Assembly (NCBI RefSeq): GCF_010389155.1
Contig: NC_057762.1
Span: 37,694,055-37,758,054 of the forward strand
Source of the DNA: Erigeron canadensis
Taxonomy: Eukaryota > Streptophyta > Magnoliopsida > Asterales > Asteraceae
Direction: 5' to 3'
DNA length: 64,000 bases
This document shows positions 24,181-36,245 of this stretch, one piece after another. The translations under genes were made by a program, and so were the position numbers. Position 1 is the stretch's first letter. Every line of letters begins with the position of its first letter. A model generated the notes under the pieces. It saw only the letters and a list, made by a program, of their open reading frames with translations, had not been told where the DNA came from and made no database searches.

Positions 24181-26340
24181 CTACCGTGTAGCTTGAAGCC
24201 GTTGGCCCATGTAAGCCATATGCCATGTGAGCACCACCAAGGTCGACACATTCAACGCGGATGAATACGTATTCAACCGCTTTAGCTTATTGTTCAAGTT
24301 CAACACAGCTTGTTCCTCTGCCCCCACATTCGCCTGTGTCGGCCTTACCATTGTTGTTGTTGAACTCACCACGGTATTTCCACGGTCGTCTGCAACCCCG
24401 TCTTTAGCCACATTCGCTATCCCTCTCCCTTCTTCCTTTTCTATCTTCATTCTTTCATACATCAACTGCAACCAATTCGAATATATAATATGTTACAAGT
24501 CCTCCAATGAACATGCAAATTCTTCATGTTACTTTTGTTTTATCCCCCGTCTAGTTGCATATAAAGGGAGACCGAACCCGAACCTTTCGGGTCAGGTATT
24601 CTCAACCTGCCAACCCACCAATAATCTTTTTAAATTAATTTAATTATATTACCAACCCATTTGACCCACTTGACCCAAAACCAACCCATTATTAACCCAA
24701 AAACAACCTACTTGAAAGCATCAACATTAAACCTTATTTACCTAACAATAACCTATTTGACTTGCTAACCCACCTAACCCAAGTATTAATCAACCCATAT
24801 ATTAATTAGGTTGACCCAAGCCAGTTCCGGGCTGAACTTTAGTGAATTGGGTTAGAGTAAGAGATTTTCAACCCGATTGACATATATGTACATGCAACAA
24901 TTAAATCATGCACTTCATATATTCTATAATATTTTAAGTATTCCACCTACGTATTAATTAAAGAATAATTCTGGTGTAAGAATCATCTCCCATATAAAAA
25001 TGTACAAACTTCATAGCATGTTCACTTGAAAGTTGAAACCATGTGAAAATTGCATGACACTAAGTTTCTCCGGATCACTTCTAGCTATAGAGTATATGGT
25101 ACTAATTAAGTTAGTATGTCAACAACAAAAAATATTCTGGAAGAATTTGGAATTAAGTTACCTTTGTCGCTTTAGGCTCCAAGAAGATCATGTTGGTCAA
25201 AACCATCAAGAGTGCAGAAAAAAGACTCAAACCCTGAAACATCTCTATTACATTTGACCAAATCTCTTTTCTTTGACCAACCAAATGTCCCAACAAGGTA
25301 GCACCAACACTATAAGCCATTGCTTTAAAATACACCGGATATATCCTACTTTGCACCATTCCAAACTGTGTCCTCGGTAAATACCTCCCCAATATATAAC
25401 TCGAAACAAAAGTTACCCAAACACACATACCATAAGCAGTCGAAAAACCTAACATGTGTAACAAACCAACCACCGCATCTATTTTATTAGGAGACAAAAC
25501 ATACCAAAACACATCATATGACACTTGTTTTATGTTGCTCAAAATCTCGCCAAATGTTTTTTGTCCAGCAACTTCTTTAGCCTGTTCTTTCACATGTTCT
25601 ACACCTTCCGCTATTTTTCCAGTCACGTTTCTTTCGATATCTTCGCCTATTCGTATAGGCGAATCCACTACATCGAAATTTTTCACCTTAGAAGCTCCAT
25701 CTTTTACCGTACCCACCACGTCATCAGCAACTTTTTTTGCTTTACCGATACCATGTGAAACAGCCTCTTTTGCCTTCCCAACATGCCCTTCTATATTCCC
25801 ACAAACTTTTTCGGATAATGTTTCTTTGCCATCTTTTTGGGCTTGTTTTGCACGTTCCTTATATCCGGAAACAGTCTCTCTAACTTGTTCTGAAGCTCCA
25901 CTTGCGGCTTTTTTCGCTTGTTGTTCGATTTCTTGAGCTTTTTCCGAGACTTCATGGGCAGTTTCGGTAACCGTTTCTTTTGTTTTTCCAAGAGCACTTG
26001 CTATTTTATGTTTACACTTACCATAAGCATCACAAACTAGTTCTCTAGGACCAGAAAACACCCCGCCACCATGATGTTCACTATCATCATCATCATAGGG
26101 TTTTTCATGATCCTCGGTATTTGGGTCTTTTGTATGATCAACAACATTATCTTGGGGAGAAATCAAAACTTTGGTGCTCCCATCGGCTTCTTTATCGTAC
26201 TCAACCACCACCACACGATGGCCTTCTTTTACAATCACTTCTTGGTGGTCATCATGATGAGGTGGTGGTGATGATGGTGACCAAATGGAAGCTGTCACTA
26301 GTGTCGTCAATACAAGACCGATTGCTAACATATTCATCAT
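24181..26340 (-). CDS. LEA-like protein with C-terminal TMEM205/DUF4149 membrane domain
   Basis: Two exons, 26340-25162 and 24465-24181, joined by a GT-AG intron, give 487 aa. The open frame extends further upstream, but I start at the Met-Met pair at 26340 because it begins a hydrophobic signal-like segment (MMNMLAIGLVLTTLVTASIW). Residues ~25-110 are rich in His/Asp/Pro. Residues ~110-265 are Lys/Glu/Ala-rich amphipathic repeats (TKETVTETAHEVSEKAQEIE, KAKEAVSHGIGKAKKVADD) like group-3/LEA_4 proteins. From ~285 the protein has four hydrophobic segments of the TMEM205 type (LHMLGFSTAYGMCVWVTFVS, YFKAMAYSVGATLLGHLVG, FSALLMVLTNMIFLEP, and LNVSTLVVLTWHMAYMG in exon 2). This matches the architecture annotated in Arabidopsis At1g72100-like LEA-domain proteins. 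A role in membrane protection in seeds or under drought is inferred from the family. Confidence 0.88.
24555..24870. mobile_element. CAACCC/TTGACCC-rich MITE-like repeat in the LEA gene intron
   Basis: Inside the single intron (24466-25161) is a ~300 bp tract built from many copies of AACCCA, TTGACCCA and their variants, with degenerate GGGTT-type inverted ends (CGGGTCAGG on the left, GAATTGGGTTAG and CAACCCGATTGAC on the right). Such CAACCC/TTGACCC tracts are widespread plant MITE-like repeats. No clear TSD was seen, so the edges are approximate. Confidence 0.4.
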
Positions 26341-26537
26341 CTTTTTAATTTTGTTTTTTTGTTTATAAAATGTTTGTTTTATTTCTTCAAGTTTGGTTAT
26401 AATTTTGGGAGGAATTGAAAATAAAAAGAAACAACACTCGGTGGTGGTGTTGAGATTTGGTTTTAGAGAAGAGGGATAGATGGGTTGGTGATAAGAAATA
26501 TGTGCCAATTGTAATACATGGCGGTAGAAGAAATGTG

Positions 26538-26567
26538 ACGCGTGGATTGCTGCATGTTATACGTGTC
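26538..26567 (-). promoter_or_regulatory. ABRE plus CE3-like element upstream of the LEA/TMEM205 gene
   Basis: About 200-230 bp upstream of the start codon are ACGTGTC (26561-26567), a standard abscisic-acid response element core, and ACGCGTGG (26538-26545), similar to coupling element CE3 (ACGCGTGTC). ABRE plus coupling element is the known minimal ABA-responsive unit of LEA gene promoters, so the pairing fits the encoded protein. That it works here is inferred. Confidence 0.45.
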
Positions 26568-26759
26568 ATATAGCTTGTTGTGACGGTTTCCTTTATTCTT
26601 CAAAAAGCTATAAAAGCTTTATTTTGTTCTAAAAAGAATATAAAGAGGTGATGGTGTGACATTAACTTATCAGTTTTATAATGAATTATAAAGTGTGTTA
26701 GGTAAGCTTGAATTGAAGAGGGTATATATTAGCATATCAAAACATATATATAGGATTTA

Positions 26760-27900
26760 CTAGTTATACTACCCATTCGTCGTTGCGGGATACGCTTTTT
26801 ACACGAAAAAAGTAAAATCGTAACAATGTGAAAGTTAACCCAAGAATTCAGTGGCAAAAATATAAAAACGAAAACTTTGATGTGGGACAAATGTAAAAAC
26901 GATACTATGTATGTAAAAAGACGAATAAAAATAGTCTAAATCAAATGTTAAAGTAAAATTATAACTAAGTGAAAAGTTATTTGATGAAAACATGAGAACC
27001 CAAAAATTTAGCGTCAAGAAAATAAAATCAAAACTTTAATGTGGGCAAATGTTAAAAGATAGAAAACTTGTACATTCCACGCATAACGTACTTGTATATT
27101 CATATAGTTGTTTAGTATATTATAAATGAGAATCCAAACATTTAATATCAAGAAAATAAAAATGAAAACTTTGATGTGGGGCAAATTTAAAAACGTTATA
27201 TATATATAAAAAAAGAAAATGGATGGAAATAGTCAAACCAAATATTTAAAAAGTAAAGTCGTAATCATGTGAAAGTTATTTGATGAAAGCATGTGAACCC
27301 AAAAAATCAATGTCAATAAAATAAAAACGAAAACTTTAATGTGGGGCAAATTTAAAAACGTTATGCATATAAAAAGACGAATGAAAATAGTCAAAACCAA
27401 ATAGTGAAAGTTAGTTGATGAAAACATGAGAACCCAAAAATTTAGTGTCAATAAAATAAAAACGAAAACTTTAATATAGGGCAAAAGTTAAAAGATAGAA
27501 AGTTTAGGAGGTTAAAATGAAAAATGGTAAAAATTATTATGTGTTATAAGAACTTGTACATTCTACGCATAACGTTAAAGTTTATACATTTCACGCATAA
27601 AGTACTTAAATAAAAATAATTAAAGACCAAATGTTTAAAAGTAAACTTGTAACTGTGTGAAAGTTGTTTGATGAAAACATGAGAACCTAAAAGTTTAGTG
27701 TCACAAAAATGAAAGCGAAAACTTTGATGTGAGATAAAAGTAAAAAAAAAATAGAAATTTTAAGGGTTAAAACAAAATCTGGTTAAAAGTTAGATGGTTA
27801 AAACGAAATTTGGTTAAAATTAGTATGTGCTTTAAATGTTTGTATATTTTACACATAAAACATTTGTACATTTGCATAAATTTTTAGTATATATATAATT
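26760..27900 (-). mobile_element. Helitron-like element with five to six degenerate tandem modules
   Basis: On the minus strand it ends CCCGCAACGACGAATGGG, then TAGTATAA, then CTAG next to T. Inside, a module reading GTGAAAGTTATTTGATGAAA, ACATGAGAACCCAAAAATTT, AAAACGAAAACTTTGATGTG recurs about every 100-160 bp between 26828 and 27750. The same module, reversed, forms the element at 4988-5778. The 5' end is approximate. Confidence 0.5.
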
Positions 27901-28224
27901 TTTATGGGTTCTAAAGGTAATATTATTTCATTAAAATTATTTGAATGTAGACCTTCAAATATGTCTGGTTACTAAAAAACACAACTCGGTATTCTTTGAT
28001 TATGTGTGAGCAGTTTTTGACATGTAGGATGCCACGTAGGCAGCTATTTGTGTCTTCCACCGGCCTCTTTTTTCTCTCGATCTAAAGATGTCTTCATCTT
28101 TTTCCGATCCAAAGACAACAACCGTATGAATTTTGGGTTTTTATGATTATAGTTATAGGTTCTATCTTCTTATTTTTTGGATAAACAAGACCTTATATAA
28201 ACAAACATGTAGACATATGAAGAT

Positions 28225-28560
28225 AACAAGATTCTAATATCGTTTTTTACATGTTAGAAAGACCATTAATAACGCTTATGACGTTGTATGATTCGAAAAA
28301 ACTGAGATGTAGATAGTTTTAGTACTTTTAGATAAAAGGTCTCAATATCGGTTCTGTAGATGTATGGTCCGAAGAGGTTGAAATATAGAAAGTCATACTT
28401 CTTCATCATTTCAATATCGTGTTCGACGATGTATGACCTAAGAGGTTAAGATGTAGACAATGTTACTCATATATAAATACATAAGATAAATAGGTCCCAA
28501 TATCATTTTTAACGATGTATATATAGCCCAAGAAGGTTTAGATGTAAACGATCTCACCCC
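28225..28560 (+). repeat. Degenerate tandem repeat, ~90-110-bp unit, about four copies
   Basis: Copies share TCTCAATATCGTTTT, GACGATGTATGACC and GAAGAGGTTGAGATGTAGA in the same order, with variable spacers. No open frame runs through them. The surrounding 27900-30540 shows no gene; a GC-richer patch at 29380-29560 is not explained. Confidence 0.6.
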
Positions 28561-30543
28561 TACCTATGGTAAAGATAACCCCTAACATTGTAAGAGGTAA
28601 AGATCAAAATCATGACCTCCCTTTAAAAATAAGGATGTAAACTACTGGAAGAACCTATACTTAATCAGATCTTACTTGTAAATCTTTATAAGATACTTTA
28701 TATGTTTCGACAATGTTCGTACAAAATTAGAGATAACTATGATTTCAAATTTTATCTTTCTTTGTTATATATCATTTCTTTCGATTCACGGACATGATAT
28801 ATATGATAATTGTGAGGTTTATAAATATGAACAGGGGGATTTAAGATTTTTGAAATGGATGCATGACGTTTCTTCTTTGGATATTCGACTTTTAGTTTGA
28901 TTTGTAATCATTAATGATTTGGAAGTTTTTAACTTTTTGGGATTAAGATGTTTCCTAAAAGCGTTTTAAAGTAGACAAGAAAAATGATACTAAAGACGAG
29001 CCAGGATTGAAGTTTTAGGCAACCGTATTTTTTTCCGGATCGTTGTATACATTATAATGTAACAGACATTTAATATAATGTTTTGTAAAATATAATTTTT
29101 ATGACGATGGTTTACTTTTATAGGCCAAAGTAAAGGTTTTACTTACACTGGCATCACTAATAATCAAAAATTTATAGGTTGGGGATAACTCGGTTCAAAA
29201 AGACCTCTACGTTAGTCGGTATGAGCTAGCCTTACCCCGCCAATCCCCTTACTTGCTCCGTCCCTATCCCTAACATAAGGTCAAAGATGAGAACTAACAC
29301 ACAAAAAACAACGATATTAAGAATGAGAAGAACTGGCCAATTTATGATAATATCTCTATATTTACCTTTTGAATCTAAGAGGGGTTGTGTTTGTCCCAAG
29401 CTTTAGCTCATATTTGGGAAGTCCTAACTCTGTCGGTACTGCCATAGGAGTGTGCTGCAAGGGTTACGATGAATAGCCGGTTTTCTCCGGATCGATAGTG
29501 GGACCTCTCCCTGCCGGACATGCCCTAATTAGGATTGACTGTGCTTGGTGAAAGGTCGATCACTCCGGGACAGTGAAAAGGAATGTCGTCAGGTCCAATT
29601 CATTGCAGCTCCAGAAAAGAAAGAAAAGCTTTTAGGCCTCGAAATCACGTTAACCTTTAAAGTAACATTGAAAGACAAACAAATATATTTACCTCGACAG
29701 CTCGACCTATCACTTGGCATGCATATCATGCAAATATATTACGGTAATCATGCTTGCATCTAATCACACTACATAGATTGATATTAACATGCACAAAGTA
29801 GCTCAACACAGATATTAACATGCACAAAGTAGCTCAACATTTGTTATGCTTTTTTTGAAGACATCAAAACACAAAGATTCTCGGTCATTGGAAACGGATT
29901 AAAATCCTCTCATAGTGAAGCCAACAAAAAAGGTCAATTCTTTCGCAAACGATTGAATATCATTAATTTCCTCTAAAGAAAAGGTCTCTAATGTTTTACT
30001 GTTTTCGTATATCAGGAGATATGACCACTTATAATGTTGGATTTAACATGAGAGATCCCACTATATGTCATTAAAGCTGACATCCTAGAAAAATTCATTA
30101 CAAACTGTTGCCGCGATAACATTGTACTGCAATAACATTGTACACTCCCAGTCTCCCACAAGCTCACTTTTTGCACTACAGCAAGCATTGTGACATACAT
30201 GCTCCAACTTCATCCAAGAAGATGAGTAAGTAAATAGCAACAGCGAGCATACACAAGCGGCCATTTTTCCTACATACGTTTACTACTACACATACTAATT
30301 AACAAAATCCTACCCCTAAAAATACATATGGAACTCATAATACAAGTGAGAATGACCACCATCACATAACTCCTAATTTTACTCATTTCTGAGTTCTGTA
30401 ATTGGCATTTTCCTGAACATGAAAACAACAGATATCAAGTGTTCCGTTAACTCATAGAGCAATGAACGAAGGAAGCTTCACAAGATAAAGAGCATAGGTT
30501 GTTCCTTGAGACCATGTTGAGAACCAGTGGCGGCTTCTTGTAA

Positions 30544-33500
30544 CTAAGACTTAACTAAGCACGTGCATTTGTCTCGATGCACCCTCAGTTCCTGCATTGC
30601 ATATGTCAACTAAGATTCTTCGACATGATTATCTACTACGTTGTTTGATATTAGAGATCACAAGATTAGGTAACATGTCGAAATGGGTTTGTGTCCAAAC
30701 GACAAACGTGTTACTTTGAGTCAAAACAGGTCAGGATAATGTACACACTACTTTATCCATTTTAAATGTGTCAATTAGAATTTAACAATACTGCAAAATT
30801 ACAATTAACATTTAACTTTTAAAGCAACTATTTATGAGATTCTATGGATTATAATTACATGTTGGATGACTTTCGACCAGTCCTTTTTTAGCTATAATAT
30901 ACGCAACTGATTCCATTTGACTCGGTGATAATACATAACCTATATCCACCCATTTATATGTAATTGACAATTCTTGCTAAAAAGTTTATTGACTTGGAGT
31001 GACAATATATACCTGAATCTGTCCTTGCAGAAACTTGACATACTCAACTGCCTCCTCTAGCATGTCTGCTGTATTAGTTTGCTGCAGACAATACCCCATT
31101 ACACATTATAATTTTTCAATATCTTTAAGCTAAAGAAACAGTGAAGCAACATCATAATGCCAACATGAGGCAGACCCGGTGCCACTTCTACAGTTCTACC
31201 CTATAGTCTCCAACTCAAAGTACAGATTGCAATTAGACACAAGAAAAGAACATAAAAGATTATGCAACTATGTACGTTATATGATAGTATTTGGCTATGT
31301 GACTATCAGAATTAGAATATATGTTTGTCCGTACGATCAGAACAATGGTCATGTGGTGAAAAGGTAACAATACTTCTTCTTCTTCTTTTTTTGATAAGAA
31401 TAATGTGGGAGGATCATGTATATTTGGAAGCCTTTTACATATGTTTTGTTTAATTTGCTCTGCAATTTTGTAGTAAATGATAGAGAAAGAGAGAGCAGTC
31501 AAAAAGCATACAAGGGTCAGCAAAATCTATGAGCTTGGCCCTAAGCTAGCCAAGAAACATTTTCCACTAACCAAAGAAAGGCTGCATACTATTGACAGCT
31601 AAACACCTTGCAAACATGGGTGCAAGAACAACCAAGTCAAACTTGTTTAATTAAATGGAAGAACGCATGCATCACAAGTCATAACATTGAGAACTTAATT
31701 CAACTTGGTGGCACCACTGGACCAGAGGTAGGACCAGGACACCAGGTAATGATAATGATTTTATACTTCAAAATTAATTAACCGAATTACTTGCAAACTT
31801 TAACGTTATACACTAATCCTGCAAAAAGAGATGGGAACTGGGAAGAGAAACTAAAATTATACATGCGAACATGCCCTACGCTGCAAGATGCAAGAATGAA
31901 ACCTGGTTCACTACACTCTCCTACATGAGACATTTCAACGAGCTGTGTGTCTAGAAACTCATATGCCTACCTTCAATATGCACATTTTAAAATACCAACA
32001 TAGTAATGATAGTGACTTTTTTAAATAAAAATTAACTCTTGACACCTTTCCATTCTCAACATGTCCGTAATGATCAGATTCTACCAGGATTCATAGAGAG
32101 TCATCAGTCATGTAATGTTGTTCTTCTCATATATGTGATAAACAATATAAAACTACTAATATAAAAATATTTCAACTTTCAAGGCTTGCAAAACTATATT
32201 CCTAATAGGATCACAAAGACAGAAAATAAAAATTTTCCCAAGGAATAAATGAACTGCGGATTTGGGTTTAAAGCCCACAAGAGAATAACAAGCAATCCTC
32301 TGTCTTCCCATAACAAGAAAGATGCCAACTATAGTAATATCAAAAGAGCGACCACTCCCATCCAAAATTGACATAGCTAAATCATACTTCAATAAAGATT
32401 TTACCACTACAGTAAACTTATAGCAAATGATACACACAAAATATACATGAATAAAATTTGGAGCAGGATTCAAATAATTTATGGACTCAAAATGTAGGCC
32501 ATTTGACATGATAGGTAAATTGAATTTAAGTACCTTTACTAGTTAGTGGCATATGACTAGTCCTCAATAAGACCAGAAAGCAAGTACAGTGTCTCCATTA
32601 AAATCTAAAGCAGTTTCTAAAAATGGAAAGCTGTCTAAAACAAGTTTACCTTATCCATATTTGGAACCAGTTCTTGTAGCTTCCTTATCCTGTCACTAAT
32701 TCGAGTCCTCCTAACCTTTGAACACAAATTACAACACCACACAATTACATCCACCACATTTAGTTACTTATCTTCATTTCAAAAACCATAATGCAAAAAA
32801 TTACCCTCTCGGCAATACTTCGTGGATGAGTCGCACAACCACGCTTTGCCCGTACTCTACACGGCACAGAATCCCCCAATAGCTTGTCCATCTCAACATC
32901 CAACAACGCACTTTGATCTCCACTCTAATTTTAAAAATTCAAATCAAATCAAAGCTTTAGTACAACAATCAATATCAGATACTATACATATACATGTATA
33001 AGTGTATACACACACACTAATAAGCAAGTTGTGATTGTTTTAGCATTAACTAACTTAGCAACCAGATAGCATCTCACTCTCATCTCCATTCTATATAACA
33101 TTCCAGATAATCAATGTTAGATATACATATAACTATCTATATTTATATATCTATTACGAGTATATGTTTAAGTAAATATTTAAATACACAAGTTGCAACC
33201 ATGTTAAACATTAATTAAACAACTACTTAGAAAACTCTAATCTCGTCCTTAAATCATATTCAACTCAAATCAACGATTATTGAACTAAAACTAATATCAA
33301 TATCAGATTATCAGATATAAGTACCTGTGCCTATCTACATCTGTTTCCATATTTAGTACTTTTTAATTAAGCAACTAGTAATCAGTTTTTTCAACATTTA
33401 AAATAATAAGCAGTAATTGACTGCTTTAGTTAATCTGACTAATTATATACGAGTACAATACAGTACGTAGTAATACACAGTGTATACCTACAGTTATAGA

Positions 33501-33980
33501 TACAGATATAATCACATAGACACAGTTATACAAACTTACTGTATAAACATATATATATATATGACTAACCAGCTGTGTAGTGAACTTGACGCGTGATTCA
33601 TCCAAACCGACGTGGTAACCACCGGTAGAGTAATTGGACATAAACGCATCGGAAGTATTGATTTGAGAAAGGAATTCCGCCGGCAAACTGTTTTGCCGGT
33701 CATGACTACGGAGACCAACCGGATTAGGTACAAACATACTATTACTATTACTACTATTAATATTATGATCAAAATAATTAGTAGTATTACTATTATTAGT
33801 AAGTCTGGAAGAAGAGTTAGCAGTTGCTGAGGAAGTATGAGGCGGTAATAATGGAATAGGTTTTGGTGGATCAATGATTTCATCTTCTTCTGATTCAAGT
33901 AATGCTTCTAGCCATGTCGCCGGAGCTGAACGGAACCGTGATAGTCCGGCGCCGGTGGTACCACCGCTTGTCGGTTGCAT
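30544..33980 (-). CDS. bHLH transcription factor, bHLH80/81 (FLOWERING BHLH) type, complete
   Basis: Five exons, 33980-33570, 32924-32805, 32715-32650, 31081-31013 and 30591-30544, all with GT-AG borders and matching phases, encode 237 aa. The N-terminal motif LSRFRSAPATWLEALLE (~residues 13-29) is the signature of the bHLH80/81/122/130 clade. The middle is Asn/Ser-rich. The basic region lies at the end of exon 2 (RGCATHPRSIAERVRRTRIS), with the E and R that contact E-box DNA but no classical His. Helix 1 is in exon 3 (DRIRKLQELVPNM), and the loop and helix 2 are in exon 4 (MLEEAVEYVKFLQGQI). The last exon adds 15 residues (ELRVHRDKCTCLVKS). In Arabidopsis these proteins bind E-boxes of the CONSTANS promoter. 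The closest paralogue cannot be settled by eye. Intron 3 is long (1.57 kb) and shows no other gene. Confidence 0.9.
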
Positions 33981-34130
33981 ATTTATTTCTTTTTTTAGTA
34001 AGTTTTTTTTTTATATATTTTATCTTTGCAGAGCTAGCAGGAAGAAGATATAAAATATGAAATGGAAATTGACTGATAAAAAAGTGCGTGAAGGAATGAA
34101 TAAATGAATAGGTGGATGGGAGGATGCGAT

Positions 34131-34146
34131 ACGTCATCGATTTATA
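34131..34146 (-). promoter_or_regulatory. TATA box and TGACGT motif of the bHLH gene
   Basis: On the minus strand TATAAA (34141-34146) lies ~160 bp before the start codon, followed at once by a TGACGT (as-1/ACGT core) motif at 34131-34136. The spacing is right for a TATA box with a 5' UTR of ~130 nt. Assignment is by position and motif only. Confidence 0.4.
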
Positions 34147-34314
34147 GGTGTAACATCTGGCGATTTAATCCAGTCGCTTTCTTTCATTAAAATATCCTTT
34201 GTTGTTTATTTTATGTTATTGTGACCTGCTATTAGAAAAAGAATTGCAATAGCTAAATGAATTTTACCATAATTAAAAACGTACGAATATCAAAACCCAT
34301 ATATACTCCATTAA

Positions 34315-35153
34315 TAGATTTTAGACCCGTGTCCAACACTGGACACGAGATTTACGATATTAACAATACATTTAAGTCATAAAAGCTTACAATTTTAAAA
34401 AACACGGTTTTAAGTGTTATATTTTGTAAGTTGTAGTACAATAATCATAGGTTCCTCACTGTCATTATTAGCCTAAACATATTGATAGAATTGTTTGCCA
34501 TAATCATTTCACAAGGCACATACTATATATAATAATTTCTCCATTATAATATATTTTGAAACAGATGTACTCATAATATGATATTATTAGAAAAAATAAT
34601 TAAGAATTAAAATATAAACATATTTGTGATCCCGAACTTGACATTCAAGTATATGTATTTAATCATGATGCACGTTCATAACACGCATATGTTTATTTTC
34701 AATCACTTGTTCTATGATAATAATTAAGATTGTTTTTATATTTTTTAATAACAATTAGGACTCTTCTAATATTTGTTAATAAGTCATTAGGTTTTCAAAT
34801 AAATATTTTTTTGTAGAAAATATTTCATATGTTAAAAATTTTTTTATATAAATAAATGATTGTAAATTTTAAAAAAATTTCTCAAGTTGATGACTAAAAA
34901 TAAATATAAATTAAGTATTCAAAGATAAAAAGTGTAAACTATTGATGGAAAACAAAAAGGTGTAAATTAATGAGACTTTTTCTACAAATTAATATAAATA
35001 TTAATATAATAATATCTTTGGATAATGATTATTAGGATTTTTAATTTGTAGTTTATCTAAATGATGACATCATCAAAAGTCAATTTGATAAAATCGAACG
35101 ATGTGATTGGTTAATTAGTCATTAGTTCAACTGTCTTATAGTATATATTAAGA
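34315..35153 (-). mobile_element. Helitron, family 2, copy A
   Basis: Minus strand: the 5' end TCTTAATATATACTATAAGA follows A at 35154 (T on the plus strand). The 3' end is the hairpin CGTGTCCAGTGTTGGACACG, then GGTCTAAAAT, then CTAT, which I read as a mutated CTAG by comparison with copy B. It shares the interior (CATAAAAGCTTAYAATTTT, TAAGTGTTATAYTTTG, GGTTCSTCACTGTCATTATT) with copies B and C. It lies ~170 bp upstream of the bHLH TATA box. Confidence 0.7.
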
Positions 35154-35385
35154 TCCACCAAAATGTCCAGTTTTAAACTTTAAAAAGTTTTTTTTATTAT
35201 TTTGACTTTAAATATATATTTTTTTGTGCTATAAAGTTGCATTAATTGATTAAGTTTTAATTGTGTTTTCGCTTATAACTTTCGTCAAATATTATATAAC
35301 ATAATTATTAAAATATAAAAGGTCAAAGTTGTAAAACAATGACCTTAAAAATTCAAAATAAGACGTATATGAAAGGACATAGAGT

Positions 35386-36046
35386 CAATGGCGGAACCAC
35401 ACTATACTCAGGACGGGCCAAGGCCCACCCTACAAAGCCCATCAATAATAACATGTATGTATATAATTCTATAAATTTTGATCCAGTTACTCATATGGCG
35501 CATCTTAATTTTGAAAGTTTATAACTCTAACAGGCAATTCCATTTGGTAATCTTGTACTCTTGATAGAAGATTATAAGAGTAGTAAAAAGCCAATTAGAA
35601 TGTTACATAAAAGCCAATATTTGTTTTAGTTAAGCTTGACTTTTATAGTATTTGACCATAATACACCTCTATGTTCGAATGTTTTCACCCTTTTCTTACA
35701 TGATATCATACATTATTAAATCTTTGATTAGTTTTTAAGGAAAACTATAAAAGACTTTTGTAGTTTATAACTAATATTAAATGTTTGCAAAAAAAAATTT
35801 ATATAACAAGATTGGTTATTTTATATATACTTGATACTGTTTTCTACGAATAAAAAAAAAGTTGCTTTTTATATATTTTTCATTGTTATTTTGCAACAAT
35901 TTTCATGCTTTGTTGTATGCCTTTTTTGTTATTATTTACCGGCAGTTTCTTCTAAGGTTGTTTTTCTTAGTTCATTGTTTTTAAGTAGTTTGGTAAGCAA
36001 AAAACTTTTTGGCCCTCCCTAACTCAGCAACCTAGCTTCGCCACTG
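35386..36046. mobile_element. hAT element, non-autonomous
   Basis: 661 bp with ends CAATGGCGGAACCA and TAGCTTCGCCACTG, matching the CAGTGGCGGA-type hAT terminus, and an 8-bp duplication CATAGAGT (35378-35385) / GATAGAGT (36047-36054), 7 of 8 identical. The right end has GGCCCTCCCTAA against GGGCCAAGGCCCACCCT on the left. No transposase. Confidence 0.8.
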
Positions 36047-36245
36047 GATAGAGTATATCCGTTACTCCCTTTGTTCCATATTAAGTGTTATAGTTTGACT
36101 TTTTTTAGTCTTTTTCATTCAATTTTGACCGTGAATATATTCGTTTGTGTTATATAACACTTGATATAACATATATGTATTGAAAGATTTTTGAATGTAC
36201 TTTTCATTGATATAAATTTTATTAACTAATATATAACACAAACAA

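Noticed and set aside
25454..25936. 160-codon plus-strand frame
   Set aside because: It is antisense to the LEA repeat exon; a shadow of the biased codons there.
26341..26508. 56-residue upstream extension of the LEA/TMEM205 protein
   Set aside because: Starting at 26340 gives a clean signal-like N-terminus; the upstream part is low-complexity and lies in the likely 5' UTR.
29429..29442. TTGGGAAGTCCT resembling the 3' end of 5S rRNA
   Set aside because: Only about 12 bases agree; the rest of the 5S gene, including the internal promoter, is absent.
30525..30540. CAGTGGCGGCTTC resembling a hAT terminus in the bHLH 3' region
   Set aside because: No partner end or 8-bp duplication nearby; it directly follows the stop codon of a real gene.
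33536..33898. 120-codon minus-strand frame
   Set aside because: It is a shifted frame within exon 1 of the bHLH gene.
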